Assembly (NCBI GenBank): GCA_009602735.1
Contig: WELA01008857.1
Location: 329,963 to 373,382, forward strand
DNA from: Mesotaenium endlicherianum
Lineage: Eukaryota > Streptophyta > Zygnematophyceae > Zygnematales > Mesotaeniaceae
Direction: 5' to 3'
Length of the DNA stretch: 43,420 bases
The position numbers were made by a program, and so were the translations under genes. The notes under the pieces were generated by a model. It was given only the letters and a program-made list of their open reading frames with translations. It searched no databases and had not been told where the DNA came from. This document shows, one piece after another, positions 1 through 11,920 of this stretch; within the stretch, counting starts at the first letter, position 1, and every line of letters begins with the position of its first letter.

Positions 1-1
1 C

Positions 2-454
<453 letters not shown>

Positions 455-2187
455 GGAGCTCCCACACCTCCGTCTTCTTTCTAGGGATTGGGTGTGGGTC
501 AACACCTGGCAGGGTTGCTGTGCCCCTTCGCCTGCCCTCCTGACGCCCGCCGCTTGCCGCTTCCCTCCACCATCGTCATCACGGTCACCCACACTACCAC
601 CCCGGCTGCCACTGAAACGCGGCATGGGTATCCTTGTGGGGGGGGGGGGGAGAACGTGGATTCACATGTGGATGACTGCAGCTGCATGTCTTCTGGCTGG
701 GGTGTGTGAGGGAGGACCTGTCGGTTTGGCTCTGGCGATATAGGGCATTAAATCGACAGCAACGCATGTTGCTGGTGGTCTGTGGGCTGCTCGCGCCTTG
801 CGTTCTTTGTTGCGCATGGACCAGTTTGTATAGCATGCACGAGTGCACGTACAGCAATGCGTGACGCAGACCGGTGTGTCAAGCCCCGGCTGTACTCCAT
901 GACCGGCACTTGGCAGCGGCCGCATATGGCCATAAAGGGGGATGTGTCAATCGTCCTCGTGATGCCCCCTCTCTGTAATAAATGCGCATTCCTGTTCTGC
1001 CTACAAGGCACTTCGTTTTAGGTTCCAATTCAAAAGCGTGTGTGTGTTCAAATTCAGCAGGCAGTAGGACTTCGCAACCGGCAGACCAGAGATCGACAGC
1101 CGTGCGGTGCATGAGATGCTCCAACGTAGGCAGTGCGACATGATGTACATAGCTCCGACTTTCTCGAGGCTGTCCCTGCATGTTGGTACGTGCCAGCGTC
1201 CTTTCTTTTGAATGAATGCTCGAACTGGAACGCAGTGTCGGTACGTACATGCATATCCACGCGTGCTCATTGACTCCTTGTACCTACCTGAGCATCCTTG
1301 TGCTCTCCTGTGATTACCCCAGGACTGAGAATGGTGCAGGTAAGGTGCAAGCTGAGACCCCGAAGTATTCACGACCAAAGAGATGTGTATGATACACCAA
1401 TTGACAAAAGCATTTCTTAATTGTGTACAACATCGAAGTTTACGGCTTTGGTCTGCCCTCCAAAGGCATGACCCCCACATACGTGACATGCACCGATGCA
1501 CTCTATACACGCGGGACCTCGATTCTTTAACGTGTGTGGAAGCTAGCGACCAAACCAACGCCATGTGCGGCGTGGTTCCCCCACTTTTCTTATAGATATA
1601 CCACCAGCAAGAATCAACCACTAGGGTACCAAACGCCCAAAGTATAACACTATCGCTCTACACAAAAACAACTCTGCTACTGCCAGCTAACTTGCCTAGT
1701 TATGTACCTGCTGTAAGAATCGGAACATGCTCAATCTATACAGGGCCCAATCGATTGTCCTCACTGAGTATGCTCAACGAGTATTGCGACTCTAAGCACA
1801 ACACACACAGCGCCCTTCTATATGTACACACGCGTAAAGCCCAATGGCACCTGTTGCATCTCGGGCTCTTTTTTTTGGTTGTCTATATTAACACCTGTAC
1901 TTGTCTCTGAAACATGTCGCAATCGCACGACGTCGTACCTGTCTTACATTCCAGCAGCGCGTCGATTCCAGCTGGCTCCAACCCTCCAACACTGGCCTAG
2001 ACATCTCGATGTACCTGTCTAGGCCAACGTACCTGAACTGGTTAACTGCAACAGCTCGATCCTGCTTCCCCTGGTAGCTACCCGAGACCAGCGAGAGAGT
2101 GACCTACGCCTGTGATTCATCTTCCTTCAAGCCGACCTTGTCAGAGCCACCGGCCTAGACCTCGCCAGCCATGAGCCCCCTACCCCT
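455..2187. other. Convergent intergenic region, no gene seen
   Basis: Lies between the ECD stop (+ strand) and the P450 stop (- strand) and probably holds both 3' untranslated regions. Open frames here are short, lack recognisable motifs and overlap on both strands. A G-run occurs near 640-650. No transposon ends or RNA genes recognised. Confidence 0.5.
977..982 (+). terminator. Possible polyadenylation signal of ECD
   Basis: An AATAAA hexamer lies about 520 bases past the ECD stop. It is the clearest such signal on this strand before the convergent P450 gene. Weak evidence on its own, because the hexamer is common in AT-rich DNA. Confidence 0.3.
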
Positions 2188-4341
2188 TCAAGGGGCCCTC
2201 CTGGTCAGAGTCACCGGGAGCCCCCCCGCCATGAACAGCGTGATGGAGATCTTGTAGCGGGCCTGCGCGTGCGAGGGGCTCACGTGCACCCGGTAGCGCT
2301 TCAGCACCGAGGTGGCCACAATCTTCATGAGGAGGTACGCCATGTCCTTGCCCAGGCACGTGCGCGGGCCCGCGTTGAAGACCGGGTACTTGAAGGGCGA
2401 GGCTGGCACAAACTGCCCGTCCCTCAGCCACCTGTCGGGCCTAAACTCCGCGCAGTCGGGGCCCCACACGCTCTCAGTGCGCGCCATGGCGTACGAGTCC
2501 CAGCACACGTTGGTGCCGGCCGGGACGCGCGTGCCGTCTGGCAGCGTGTCGTCGGCCTGCACGTACTTGAAGTTGATGGGCACGGGGGGGTACAGCCGCA
2601 TGGCTTCCGAGAGCGCCGCGTGCAGGTATGGCATCCCCTTGAGCTCGTCGTATGTGAACGGGGCCTGGTCCAAATCCGCCCCTGCCCTTGCCCCTGGAGC
2701 TGTGTGCAGAGGCGGTGTTCCATCGAGCTCGTCGGGTGTGAACGGGGCCTGCTTCTCCCCTGCTGCCCCTGCCCCTGTCCCTGCCCCTGCAGCAGCAGCA
2801 CCGGCCCCGTTGCGACCTGACGCGTCCGCACCTTGCACCCCAGCGGCGGGCGGCGGGTGGACTAGAAAGGTGGGAGGGGGGTTGACCCGAGCGGCATACA
2901 CGGCCTGCATTTCGCGGTAGATGGCCTCTTCTGCTGCAGGGCTTTGCGAAAGGCACCAAAAGAACCACGTGAGGGCCACTGCTGAGGTGTCCCTGCCAGC
3001 GAGGACAAAGTTTGTCACCAAGTCTCTCAGGTACTTGTCAGAGGGGGCCTGCCCCCCTTCCCCGGGCAGCTGCAGCCGCATGAATCTCGACAGCAGGTCC
3101 ACCCTGGGCCCCCTGCTCTCCCTCCCCACACCCACGCCGTCGACGGCCGGCGGCGCCAGGTGTTCCGCCGCTGCATTCTTACAGGCGGAGGCAGAGGCTG
3201 CACCAGGATGTAGCTCCCCCGCAGCTGCCCCAGGAGCTGCCACATGGCTCAAACCAACAGGGGCCACTCGTTCTCCGCCTGCCAGCTGGCTCCCGTGGCA
3301 CCTCCCCTTGACAACACCACCTGCAGCTGCTGTTCCCGCCAAATCGGCCCCCCCTGCTGCTGCCCCCCCTTTAGGTGCCTCGCCTGCTGCTGCTGCAGCC
3401 AGGTGGCATAAGTGCCCCCGCTCCTTCTCGAGCTGTTCTTCTGACGATAGATCAAACTCCTTCCTGCGTGCTGCGATTGTCTCTGCTATGAATCTGTCAA
3501 CTTGTGCCAGCGAGCTCTTCAGCACTCCCTCGAGGCCGACGCCCAGCAGCCTTTGGAGCTTGTACACGAAGAGGGGGGCCAGAGTCCTCTCGATGGTGGC
3601 CACCGACGTGTCATCAAAGGCGCGGGCGAGCGAGCGCACGGGCAGGCCAGGTGTCAGGCTGCGGGGGTCCGTCCCGAAGCCAATGAGGCATATGGAGTCG
3701 AAGGTGTACCGCGAGAAGATGTCCTGGAGGTCGACAGGTGTCCCCGCGCGGGCCGCCTCCTCCAGGCAGGGCAGGAGCCTCCCCTGTGCCTCCTCCCTGA
3801 AGCTCTTCACCATGAGCTCCCTCAGGGAGCGCGTGGAGAACTCGTAGCTGGCTGTCTTCCTCTGTATCCGCCACTTGTCGCCGTCCACGTTGAAGATGCC
3901 CTCTCCCAGAAACTCCAGGAGGAACTCGTGCAGGACAGGGCCCTTTGGAAAGTTGGTGAATTGGTCCTTTAAAATGTACTCCACATTCTGAGGGTCCGTC
4001 GTGAAGTACCTCGTGAGCCCTGGGATGACCATGCGCCAAGTACCGTACTTCTTGACCATGTCACCGACCCAGTCATGAACGTGTTCCTTGTGCACGAGAA
4101 GTGCAGGCGTGCAGCCGACCAGCGGCCAGATAGTTGGGCCATTGTTTGAGCCGTACTTCATGTAGTGCCAACATAGGAACACTCCCAGACACGCGAGAAG
4201 CAACGAGACACGCCATTCTGATGAGGCTCCCAAATACTGTGCTGGAATTAACTCTGATAATATTCCAGGATGCAAGAGAAGCTCACTTTGTTTCCTGGAC
4301 ATAAAAAGAGAAGAATGACTACTGTTCACAGTACCGTTCAT
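2188..4341 (-). CDS. Cytochrome P450, clan 86 (CYP86/CYP94-like), with low-complexity insertions
   Basis: A 717-residue microsomal P450 with no intron. An N-terminal membrane anchor (about residues 43-60) precedes the hinge NNGPTIWPLVG. Visible hallmarks are the I-helix AGRDTSAV (about 446), the K-helix E-A-M-R (about 576), the FRPDRWL region and the haem loop FNAGPRTCLGKD (Cys about 661). The blocks EFLGEGIFNVDGDKW and SYEFSTRSLREL place it in clan 86, nearest CYP94/CYP86. Those families omega-hydroxylate fatty acids (cutin, suberin, spore-wall monomers, or jasmonoyl-isoleucine); the substrate here is not inferable. Clan members are usually 500-550 residues. The excess is two Ala/Gly/Pro-rich stretches, about residues 305-405 and 485-560, the second containing an in-frame duplication. 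I take the ATG at 4341; a second Met at residue 14 is also possible. Paralogue of the broken P450 at 29103-30760. No stops or frameshifts, so probably functional if the loops are tolerated. Confidence 0.9.
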   Translation of the reverse strand: MNGTVNSSHSSLFMSRKQSELLLHPGILSELIPAQYLGASSEWRVSLLLACLGVFLCWHYMKYGSNNGPTIWPLVGCTPALLVHKEHVHDWVGDMVKKYGTWRMVIPGLTRYFTTDPQNVEYILKDQFTNFPKGPVLHEFLLEFLGEGIFNVDGDKWRIQRKTASYEFSTRSLRELMVKSFREEAQGRLLPCLEEAARAGTPVDLQDIFSRYTFDSICLIGFGTDPRSLTPGLPVRSLARAFDDTSVATIERTLAPLFVYKLQRLLGVGLEGVLKSSLAQVDRFIAETIAARRKEFDLSSEEQLEKERGHLCHLAAAAAGEAPKGGAAAGGADLAGTAAAGGVVKGRCHGSQLAGGERVAPVGLSHVAAPGAAAGELHPGAASASACKNAAAEHLAPPAVDGVGVGRESRGPRVDLLSRFMRLQLPGEGGQAPSDKYLRDLVTNFVLAGRDTSAVALTWFFWCLSQSPAAEEAIYREMQAVYAARVNPPPTFLVHPPPAAGVQGADASGRNGAGAAAAGAGTGAGAAGEKQAPFTPDELDGTPPLHTAPGARAGADLDQAPFTYDELKGMPYLHAALSEAMRLYPPVPINFKYVQADDTLPDGTRVPAGTNVCWDSYAMARTESVWGPDCAEFRPDRWLRDGQFVPASPFKYPVFNAGPRTCLGKDMAYLLMKIVATSVLKRYRVHVSPSHAQARYKISITLFMAGGLPVTLTRRAP
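2641..2808 (-). repeat. 84-bp in-frame tandem duplication inside the P450 gene
   Basis: The 84-base unit starting GAGCTCGTCG at 2641 recurs at 2725. It duplicates the peptide around QAPFTYDELKGMPYLHAA as QAPFTPDELDGTPPLHTA, 28 residues upstream in the protein. The copy nearer the K-helix matches other P450s and the other copy has drifted. This explains part of the enzyme's unusual length. Confidence 0.8.
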
Positions 4342-6600
4342 CGTTCCTCAGATTGTGAAATGAGAAAACACGAACCGTGCTTGTATTCCTTTCAGCATAT
4401 GATGCTCGAGGCGCAGGAGCACAAGACACTAGCCTTCAAGTCTTTACAGGGAAGGGACAGACGAGCGCAGCTGTTGAAGAAAACGATACCATCTTTTTGT
4501 CCATAGAAATTTGCACAGCTGCGCGCCCATCAGATTATACTCCCTCCTGCGTCTTACCATCCTCCGAACTGATTATTTAAGGCGACGAAGACGAATGCAA
4601 TGAGGTCGCGTGCAATTGGTTGCACACATGCGCGCATTCATGCAGAGCTGTGCAGAGCAATGCAGAATCAAGCTTTGTCATGGGCATTACCAGTCATGAC
4701 GAGGCGCAGCACAGCAGGGACCAGTCAGCAATAACGAACCGACACTATGACTCAGCTTTCTTGAGCAGTCGTGAGCAGTCGTGAGCAGTTGTGAGCAGTA
4801 GTCATCATTAGTCAGTAATTAAGGCAGTCAACAGATCTGAACCGATCAGAACCAATCTGAGCTCGACTTGAGCCTGACCGGAAGGAACCCTGACAGTCTA
4901 AACGGCCAAGGTTCGATGCGGGCGATGCGATGGCACGCGTGCAAGAATTCTTAATGCTTCAAGATTCTTTTTGACGCAACTCAAGCGTTACAGCAGGAGA
5001 AGGTAATTCAAGGAATGAGAAAAAGTCTTAACCTTAGTGTCCTTCACAAACTTACCTCTGAGATTTATTTTTTTGTTCTCATTAGTGCACCACAATCAGG
5101 TGCAGTTGAATCAACTCCACGCTTGAAGAAATCTTGAAAATTGTCAAAAGCCTCCACCTCTTCAAGACCCATCGACAACTTTTCAAGTAATCTACAGCAT
5201 TCCTAAGTACACTTTCTTTGTTATTCATTCATTACAAGAACATCACACATTTTTTAAAGAAAATGGCAAGTATGTAAGGTGCGCTCTCAAAGGTACACCC
5301 ACAAACATTTTCAAGGGCATTTGATCAATAGCCACATAGAACGTGCCAAGAACGTGTAAAGACTACATTGTATTCATTGATCGTAAGCCTACATATTTAT
5401 ACCTTCAAATTTGCTTGTGAAGTGATATATTAAGCATATCAAATTTCAAAGCAAATATACAATAAGACCATGTCATGACATATCCAATTTCATGTGATAT
5501 GTGTATCTCCCACCCAAGCCCAATGGATGTGTAATCTGGACTAAAATAAGCAACATGTTATTTACAAAATCTGTCAACATACATAAAATTCTTCAAGGCT
5601 GACCACAAGAAGTTGCCTAAATTCTAGCCAAAAGCGCAAAAACAAATTTAGCACCAAATCACTTGTATAATAAAACCTACATTGAAACACCAGATTTTGA
5701 CATGCACAAGGTTTGTCTAGAGGTTTGTCTAATAGGTCTAGAGGAGCAATCACAATTACCAGTGAGAATGTAGGTGAGGTTACAGACAAGGCATGCACTT
5801 CACACACACTTATGCTTTATCTTGCACTATCATGTCATGCCCTCGTTTATTGAGTCCATTTGGTGTCTAGTGGTGTCCACAGAGGGTGGAGGGTCACTGA
5901 CAGGTTCTAGTGGGTAATAGGGTTTGGGTGGTGAGGATGCTTCAGTCTGTGTGCAGTGGTAGTGAATACTCGGACCCATGATTTGCTTACGAGGATCTGT
6001 TGTTGAGCAGCTGTGAGGCTCCCCCCAGATCACGCGCTCTTTCTCTACCTGGTGTTTCTCAGGTTTGCTCGCCTGAAGGGTCGACGCGGGTACCCAGGGG
6101 ATTGCCCACTGTCCATAGCTACATCGTCATGTACCATGGGCAATCTCGACGGGTATGCCCCCGGGATTGCTAGGGGATGGGGAGAGTAAAGGGTGAGGGG
6201 GAGTCGGGTTACCTTTTGTTTGGAGTCGTATGTGTGTGTGTCCTTCTTTAGGTCCGAACCGTTTCGTACTTAGAACACACTTCGATTTGTGAGTGCTGAC
6301 GCAGTGATGTGTCATTAGTAGTAGTTAGTGTTTCGTTTTGATTTGTAGGAACTGGGCATAGGATCATTGAAAGGGACGGAGTGCCCTAGTGGAAGCGTAG
6401 TGATTTACGAGGAAAAGAACTAGTTGCAATCATACTAAAGAGTGCAACAGCATGTCACTAAGAAAGCTTAGGAAAGTTACTCAACATTGTGAGTAGCAAG
6501 AAAGTGCTCACAAATGGACTAGGATGAAAGACCTTGTCATTACAAACCCGTAGAAATGTTCAGAACTGAAAACTGATAAGAAATGAGGAAGTTATGTCTA
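4342..6600. other. P450 upstream region and AT-rich intergenic DNA
   Basis: Holds the presumed promoter of the minus-strand P450; a TTAAATAA-like box on the minus strand at 4573-4580 is a weak TATA candidate. The remainder (about 4.9-6.6 kb) is AT-rich with only short open frames and no recognisable protein motif. Confidence 0.4.
4761..4800 (+). repeat. 10-bp tandem repeat, four copies
   Basis: Four consecutive decamers of the form (T/G)TGAGCAGT(C/T/A). The array is short and of no obvious function. Confidence 0.7.
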
Positions 6601-6609
6601 TTTATAGTT

Positions 6610-6937
6610 GGGTAAATTGCAAAATTACCACTCCCAAGTTTGTTGATTGCAAATCTATCACTCACTTCCAAACTTATTGCAATACTGCCACTCGCACATG
6701 TAAATGGCGTCCACCTAGGCCCTACACGAATAAATGACGTGTCACATGATTTCGCATGGGACCCTATCTAACACACCATTTCTCTCCTTCATTTCCAAGA
6801 ACTTCCACCATCACATTTGGAACTGACCCACCTCCACGAAACAAAATGCCCAAAGCCGCCACAGGTTTTTCTTCAAACCTATTTCTTGCGCTTTTATTTT
6901 TAAAACCCTATATGTTCACAAACTATATCCATCGCAT
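6610..6937 (+). repeat. Left terminal inverted repeat of the 903-bp element
   Basis: About 328 bp, inverted copy of 7193-7512 with scattered substitutions and small gaps. The match ends at the shared heptamer ATCGCAT. Confidence 0.85.
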
Positions 6938-7192
6938 AGTGGTTAAATATTGGCGGATGTAGCTTGGGGGGTGAACTTGCTTACTAACTCTCCACCCAAG
7001 TACAATTCAACTAAATTCTTTCAGTTCCCATGGTTGCACAGTTAAAAACGATGTGGTATGCGTAGAAAGACGAAGGAATAGCCACAGGCAACAATAGTGG
7101 AAACGTGCCACTAATAACTAACCCCTTTGCTGACCAGTGAGCCGCCACAATTAGCTTGTTGTGACTTCGTTTTGTACGCGAAATAGCAGGGA

Positions 7193-7512
7193 ATGCGATG
7201 GATATAGTTTGTGAACTTAAAGGGTTTAAAGGCGCAAGAAATAGGTTTCATTAAATACCTGTGGCGTCCTTGGGCAGTTTGTTTCGTTGAGGTGGGTCAG
7301 TTCAAATGTGGTGGTGGAAGATTTTGGAAACGAAGGAGAGAAATGGTGTGTCAAGTAGGGTCCCGTGCAAAATCGTGTGGCACGACATTTATCCGTGTAG
7401 GGCCTACGTGGACGCCATTTACATGTGTGAGTGGTAGTTTTGCAATAAGTTTGAAAGTGAGTGGTAGATTTGAAATAAACAAACTTGGAAGTGGTAGTAT
7501 TGCAATTTACCC
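7193..7512 (-). repeat. Right terminal inverted repeat of the 903-bp element
   Basis: About 320 bp, the inverted partner of 6610-6937. Its outer edge ends TTGCAATTTACCC, next to the 9-bp target duplication. Confidence 0.85.
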
Positions 7513-7521
7513 TTAATAGTT

Positions 7522-8550
7522 TTTGGACCTAAGTCCTCCTTTCTAGGCGGGAGGGCCGCTTAGCAACGGATTTTCCGAAGTGATTGTCAAAACGTCCCTT
7601 CCAGAATATTCGTGAGTAGGCCACATCAGTCTCATTTGTCGTGTCAGGCCAATTTGACGTTCACACGCATGCATCAAAATATCTAGAATAAACTAACTTA
7701 GACGCGCTAGGCTAATCCGAAACTTCTAGGTAAATCGACATAGTTGGCACTCCGCGTCAGCCAAAATTACGTGAAGGTTCAAATTTACTCTAACGGCCCA
7801 GATCGCTCGACGCTGTCGGTCAATCCGACAGTCGCGCTCACCGCGAATTAAGGACAGTCGTCAATCGACCTCAAAACTAATTAAACTTTGGAAATTCATA
7901 ACTCTCTCAATACCTAACCAAATTCAATGAACTTTATATTAAAATGACCAAAAAAATGCATTGTACACTACTATGCAATCACAATATAATTTCATGGAAC
8001 TCAAAAATACACTTTATAAAGCTATGACCTTACAAACATAGATGTGAGGGCACGCTACTTAGGCCGCGAGCTAACACCATCATGGTGTTAGCTTTGTATG
8101 TTCGCTTTCATGTTGAGTGACTTTAATCTTATGTAGAGACTTAATGCTTTTGTTATGTAATTGTGCTCTCTTGCTTTTCTCATCTTGTTGTAAGTTGCAG
8201 GCATTGCACATCATAGTCACATATTAAAATGGATCTTGCTTATTCAAGATAACATTATTTTATATAAATATATGAGATCAGAGATAAGTGGAAGCGCGTA
8301 AAATCAAGGAACGATCTTCGCCCTTATGATAAATTTCGTTTACTCATCCATACCCCTTGACTCACTTACCATAGTGTGCCATAGTTGCACACTAACTCAA
8401 GGTACAAGAAAGAGGCAAATTTGAGGATTAGAGCTTCTCCATTAAGAAACTCATGGCCTCTTGCCTACCACGCATACAAGCATGTATAAACACATACACA
8501 ACATCTGAGGACTGAATAGCAAAGGCGCTCTCATTCAGATGACTATATTG
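7522..8550. other. Intergenic AT-rich DNA, nothing recognised
   Basis: No open frame with recognisable motifs, no clear transposon ends and no RNA gene seen. Probably degraded repeat sequence. Confidence 0.4.
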
Positions 8551-9490
8551 TGACTTAAACACATCCCACTGACTTCGGTGCAAAACTATGGAATTTGTTT
8601 GCTATGTAACCTCAAAATGTCAGAAGACATACCTTTGTCAATACTTATTCAACTTGAGAAAACTCAACGGCAATGACGCATCTTGACGAGACCTTTCCAA
8701 AAAGTCCTTGTTCGCTTCATTTGGAGCACAGGCGAAGACGCCATGTCAATTTCCATGAAAGCTGGTCATTATAATTAACCCAAAAGTGTACACATGGCTT
8801 GCAAGTAGAAATCCGACTGCAAAGCCTACTGCCCAAAATGAGGAGTCGCAAGATCCCAGCCTGCTATGTAACTAGTGACCACCTGGTTGACCACGGCGCA
8901 AGGTGCGCCGTTTCATGGAAACCCGATAAGTTGGGACCCACAGATCTAGGTATAACGACCATATTAATTGGTCGATTGACTGAAGTCCTAGCTGTTCAGT
9001 TGACTGACGACGACTCCGCCTACCCAAGAGTTAGCCACACCGGTAGGACATCGGTTTACCGATGCTCAGTCGACCTCACGACTTTCAGTATACTACGATT
9101 ACATGTGAATATATCTATCATGAGCGTACTGAGTTTAAGGATACTGACTATTATTATGCAAGCTTACTATACATCAACCTACTGATAATATGTCCTACAT
9201 ACACATATAATCTCAGCAAAATATACTCTGATATCCTCAGCAATCTATACTATGGTACATAAGTCATCCTGCTGACCTTTTTGACAAAGTCAGCAAAGTA
9301 CATTATAATATAAAAGTCATCCTGCTGATCTTTTGACAAAGTAAGTAAACTTGCGTTATATTGATACATATTCATCTCAATGAACTCGCACATGTGAGTA
9401 TATTGACATACTACCTATTAAATGATATATGTGCATATGCTGCATACGCAATTAATCAAATAAATAAATAATGAATTGTTTCGTTACGCA
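8551..9490 (-). mobile_element. Probable solo LTR, diverged relative of the 11201 LTR family
   Basis: A roughly 70-bp core at 8992-9060 (CGCCTACCC, then GTTAGCCAC, then GGTAGGAC) is clearly homologous, in reverse orientation, to the core of the 719-bp LTR at 11201-11919. The interval starts TG and ends CA, and is bounded by TATTG at 8546-8550 and again at 9491-9495, a 5-bp duplication as made by LTR-element integrases. No internal region follows, so a solo LTR left by recombination fits. The boundaries rest on the TG/CA and 5-bp match only; the homologous core is the firmer part. Confidence 0.5.
9261..9350 (+). repeat. Imperfect direct repeat within the probable solo LTR
   Basis: A block starting AAGTCATCCTGCTGA and running through TTTGACAAAGT occurs at 9261 and again about 53 bp later. 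It resembles the CTGCTGGACTTTA motifs repeated in the 11201 LTR. Confidence 0.6.
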
Positions 9491-10540
9491 TATTGAGTAG
9501 TGAATCCTTCTCACTACGACGCGGCCATGACATTGCTCATCAATATTATTTTCCCTCGTACTAGAGGCTACAATCCACGAACTAGATAGGATACTCACAA
9601 CCTCGCCCTAGCTTGTCACATACAAAGCTAACCTTTTGTATACTGCACGGGTTAGTAGCTACGGGCTGATAGTTTCACTCGCGAGACGGAGTCTACTAGG
9701 GAGCCTCGCGGGAGTTATGAGTATATGTGTGTGATAAGTGTGTGTAAGTATGTGTTACAAGTGAAGTAAAATTGTGATTGCACTTTGCCTGTCTAGACAT
9801 TTGTATGTGTAGCTACGCTAGAATCTGGACCGTGGTGATTGCCGAATCTAAAGTTAACAGCTTCAGTACGCTTCAGTAAGCGGTTGGTGGCGGGGTTATA
9901 CATCCGCCTGCCATCGATAGACGTGATAGAGCAATGTACTTATTTTTTGTGAGTCCTTCAAGCATGCCGGGCAGCCCAAAAAAATATAACATTCCACCAA
10001 AAAAAAAGTCCAATTTGAACAAAAAACGTGACAATCGCGATGTTGTACTTTTGCACGTGCCACCACCAAGGGACGTCGACGTCAATCCTACGATACGTCA
10101 ACGGCGTCGTGACTTGGCGCACTAAGCAGACTAAGCCTTTATTTTGAACACCGAACTAAGCAAACTAGCGCACTAGGCAAACTAAGCGAACGGCGTAATC
10201 CTAGTTGGTGTGACTGTGTGTGCGTTTCACCCGCACATTAGTAGCTGTTGCTAGCTACTGGCAGTCTTTGTGTGTGATTTTCATCCGCACACTCGTAGCT
10301 GCTGCCAGCGACTGGCAGCTGCTGTCAGCAACTACCAGTTGCTGCAGGCTGTTGTTGGCGCAATTTTGTGTGTATCCTCTTCGTGTGGGTGTACGTGCAA
10401 GTGCTGCCGGAGTTACTTCCGCGACCGGCCTTCTTTCTACGCGTGCTGTCTCACACTTTCAATTCCTCCAAACTCTAGTGGGGTGGAATTTCGACTGGAC
10501 GAGTCTTGGCAAATCCAAAGGCTTAGTCCCGCTCTTCACA
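9491..10540. other. Intergenic DNA left of the transposon nest
   Basis: No recognisable gene. An imperfect 54-bp tandem duplication (units starting CCGCACA at 10231 and 10285) is present. The older gypsy relic found at 20105 should continue leftward from 10540, but I could not recognise coding homology here with confidence. Confidence 0.35.
10231..10338 (+). repeat. Imperfect 54-bp tandem duplication
   Basis: Two units, each starting CCGCACA and including GTAGCTG, GCTAGC or GCCAGC, and CTGGCAG. Confidence 0.6.
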
Positions 10541-11200
10541 TTTCACCTTGGAATAGATACTTTTTTACCATCGACTTGCACCGCTATACCAACTTCACCA
10601 TCGGTTTGTGCAAACTGGACAAAAATATACAGATATTGCCAATTTGGACAAAAATACCACTATTTTGTCCCGAATGCCTCAGGATACATAGCAATGAGAA
10701 CACAGGCAAAACTTGTGTAAGTTAGGCTTGATACGAATGAACAAGGGTGCGCAGTCGTTGCTCTCAATGTAGGATTTCTGTTTTCGAGAAGAGAATCTTG
10801 GCTTTTTAGACAAATTTTTTGAAGGGGTATTCTAATTTGAAATTGAATCCAAAAGTTGAAGGACTAGAGGGCAGTGCCAACAAGCCTTCGGGCCTAGCTG
10901 TGAACGTAACGCAATAGAAAATAAGCTTTAGAGTTGTAGTAAAAACTTCTAATAATTTAAGCTTTCAGAAAAATAGAATTTGAAAGAAATATATATGTTG
11001 CTCGTATATGGTCACTGAAATTGGCCACATGTTCACTTCACTTTTTTTGCTTCAAAAGGACTGGCAGAAGATATTCGTGTGAAGATAATTTGCACACATT
11101 GTAGTTGCATAACTGAAAGTGCTCGACGACACTCGCATCACAAAGTATACAATGAGAAAACAGCAAAACAGGTTTAGGACAAAAAAGTGGTATTTTTGTC

Positions 11201-11919
11201 TGTAATGAATCAGTATATTAGTAGATATAATATTCATTTAGATATAATAGTTAATTTAGTTTGGCCTGCTGAACTTTAGTTAATAATCAGTCTGCTGGAC
11301 TTTACATAATTATCAGTTTAATGACTCGGCCAAAAGCAGCAGGCTGAAGTCAACTTAAGTCAGCTTGCTGACACATTCTTTGACAGCCAGCTGACTTCCG
11401 TGCTCGGTAGCAGCGAACTGCCTTGATATGCATCTAAGTACCACCTGCTAGATGAATGGCCAGATGACATCCCCATGATGGATGGCTATTCGGGATGATG
11501 GGAGATGGCGGTGGATTTGGTTAACCGAGGTCCTACCAACGTGGTTAACTCCCGGGTAGGCGGTGCCATCGCACTGACCGTTGAACAGTAAACTCATTCC
11601 ATGTACATATGCTAGGCATTGCTCTCGAGTTCGGCATTCGGAAACGAGGCCAACTCTCTTGTACAGCTTACTGAGAGAACTCTGAATCCAAGGCGAGAAG
11701 CCATTGATACGCACTGTCTTCTAACCTTGCTTATGTATGAGTTTACTGATTTGCATCATTGATGCTAGTTTACTCGCATTTGACTTACGAGTATTATTCC
11801 CTGCTAGTGTATTGTCCTTTGCCGTTTAACTAGTTAACGGAAATACCATAAAGATTACTTGCTGATATAAAGATCTTTATTAATTGTTAATCGCCTATTT
11901 GGTAAGTCGATTCATTTCA
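11201..11919 (+). repeat. 5' LTR, family 1
   Basis: 719 bp, starts TGTAATGAATC and ends TTCATTTCA directly before the primer-binding site. Carries an antisense open frame of 88 codons (11448-11714) also present in the other LTR. A TATAAAG box lies at 11866-11872. Confidence 0.95.
11866..11872 (+). promoter_or_regulatory. Candidate TATA box of the family 1 LTR promoter
   Basis: TATAAAG about 50 bases before the LTR end; the same box is in the 3' LTR. If used, transcription would start near 11895-11900, giving a short U5. Confidence 0.4.
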
Positions 11920-11920
11920 G

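Larger units (their letters stand above)
6610..7512. mobile_element. Non-autonomous Mutator-type foldback element (MULE-MITE)
   Basis: A 903-bp element that is almost entirely palindromic. The left arm 6610-6937 and right arm 7193-7512 are inverted copies about 320 bp long, both beginning GGGTAAATTGCAA at the outer edge. The flanks carry a 9-bp direct repeat (6601-6609 TTTATAGTT, 7513-7521 TTAATAGTT, one mismatch), the length made by Mutator-superfamily transposases. The 255-bp centre encodes nothing recognisable, so it would have to be mobilised in trans. The arm-to-arm match could form a long hairpin if transcribed. Confidence 0.85.

Noticed and set aside
4900..4925. tRNA-like GGTTCGA box
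   Set aside because: No acceptor stem or anticodon arm could be built around it.
9261..9350. CRISPR-like spaced repeats
   Set aside because: Only two imperfect copies in a plant LTR-like sequence; the genome is eukaryotic.
10220..10725. Two overlapping frames of 150-166 codons
   Set aside because: They run across the end of the 10550 foldback element and contain a tandem duplication; no protein motif supports either.
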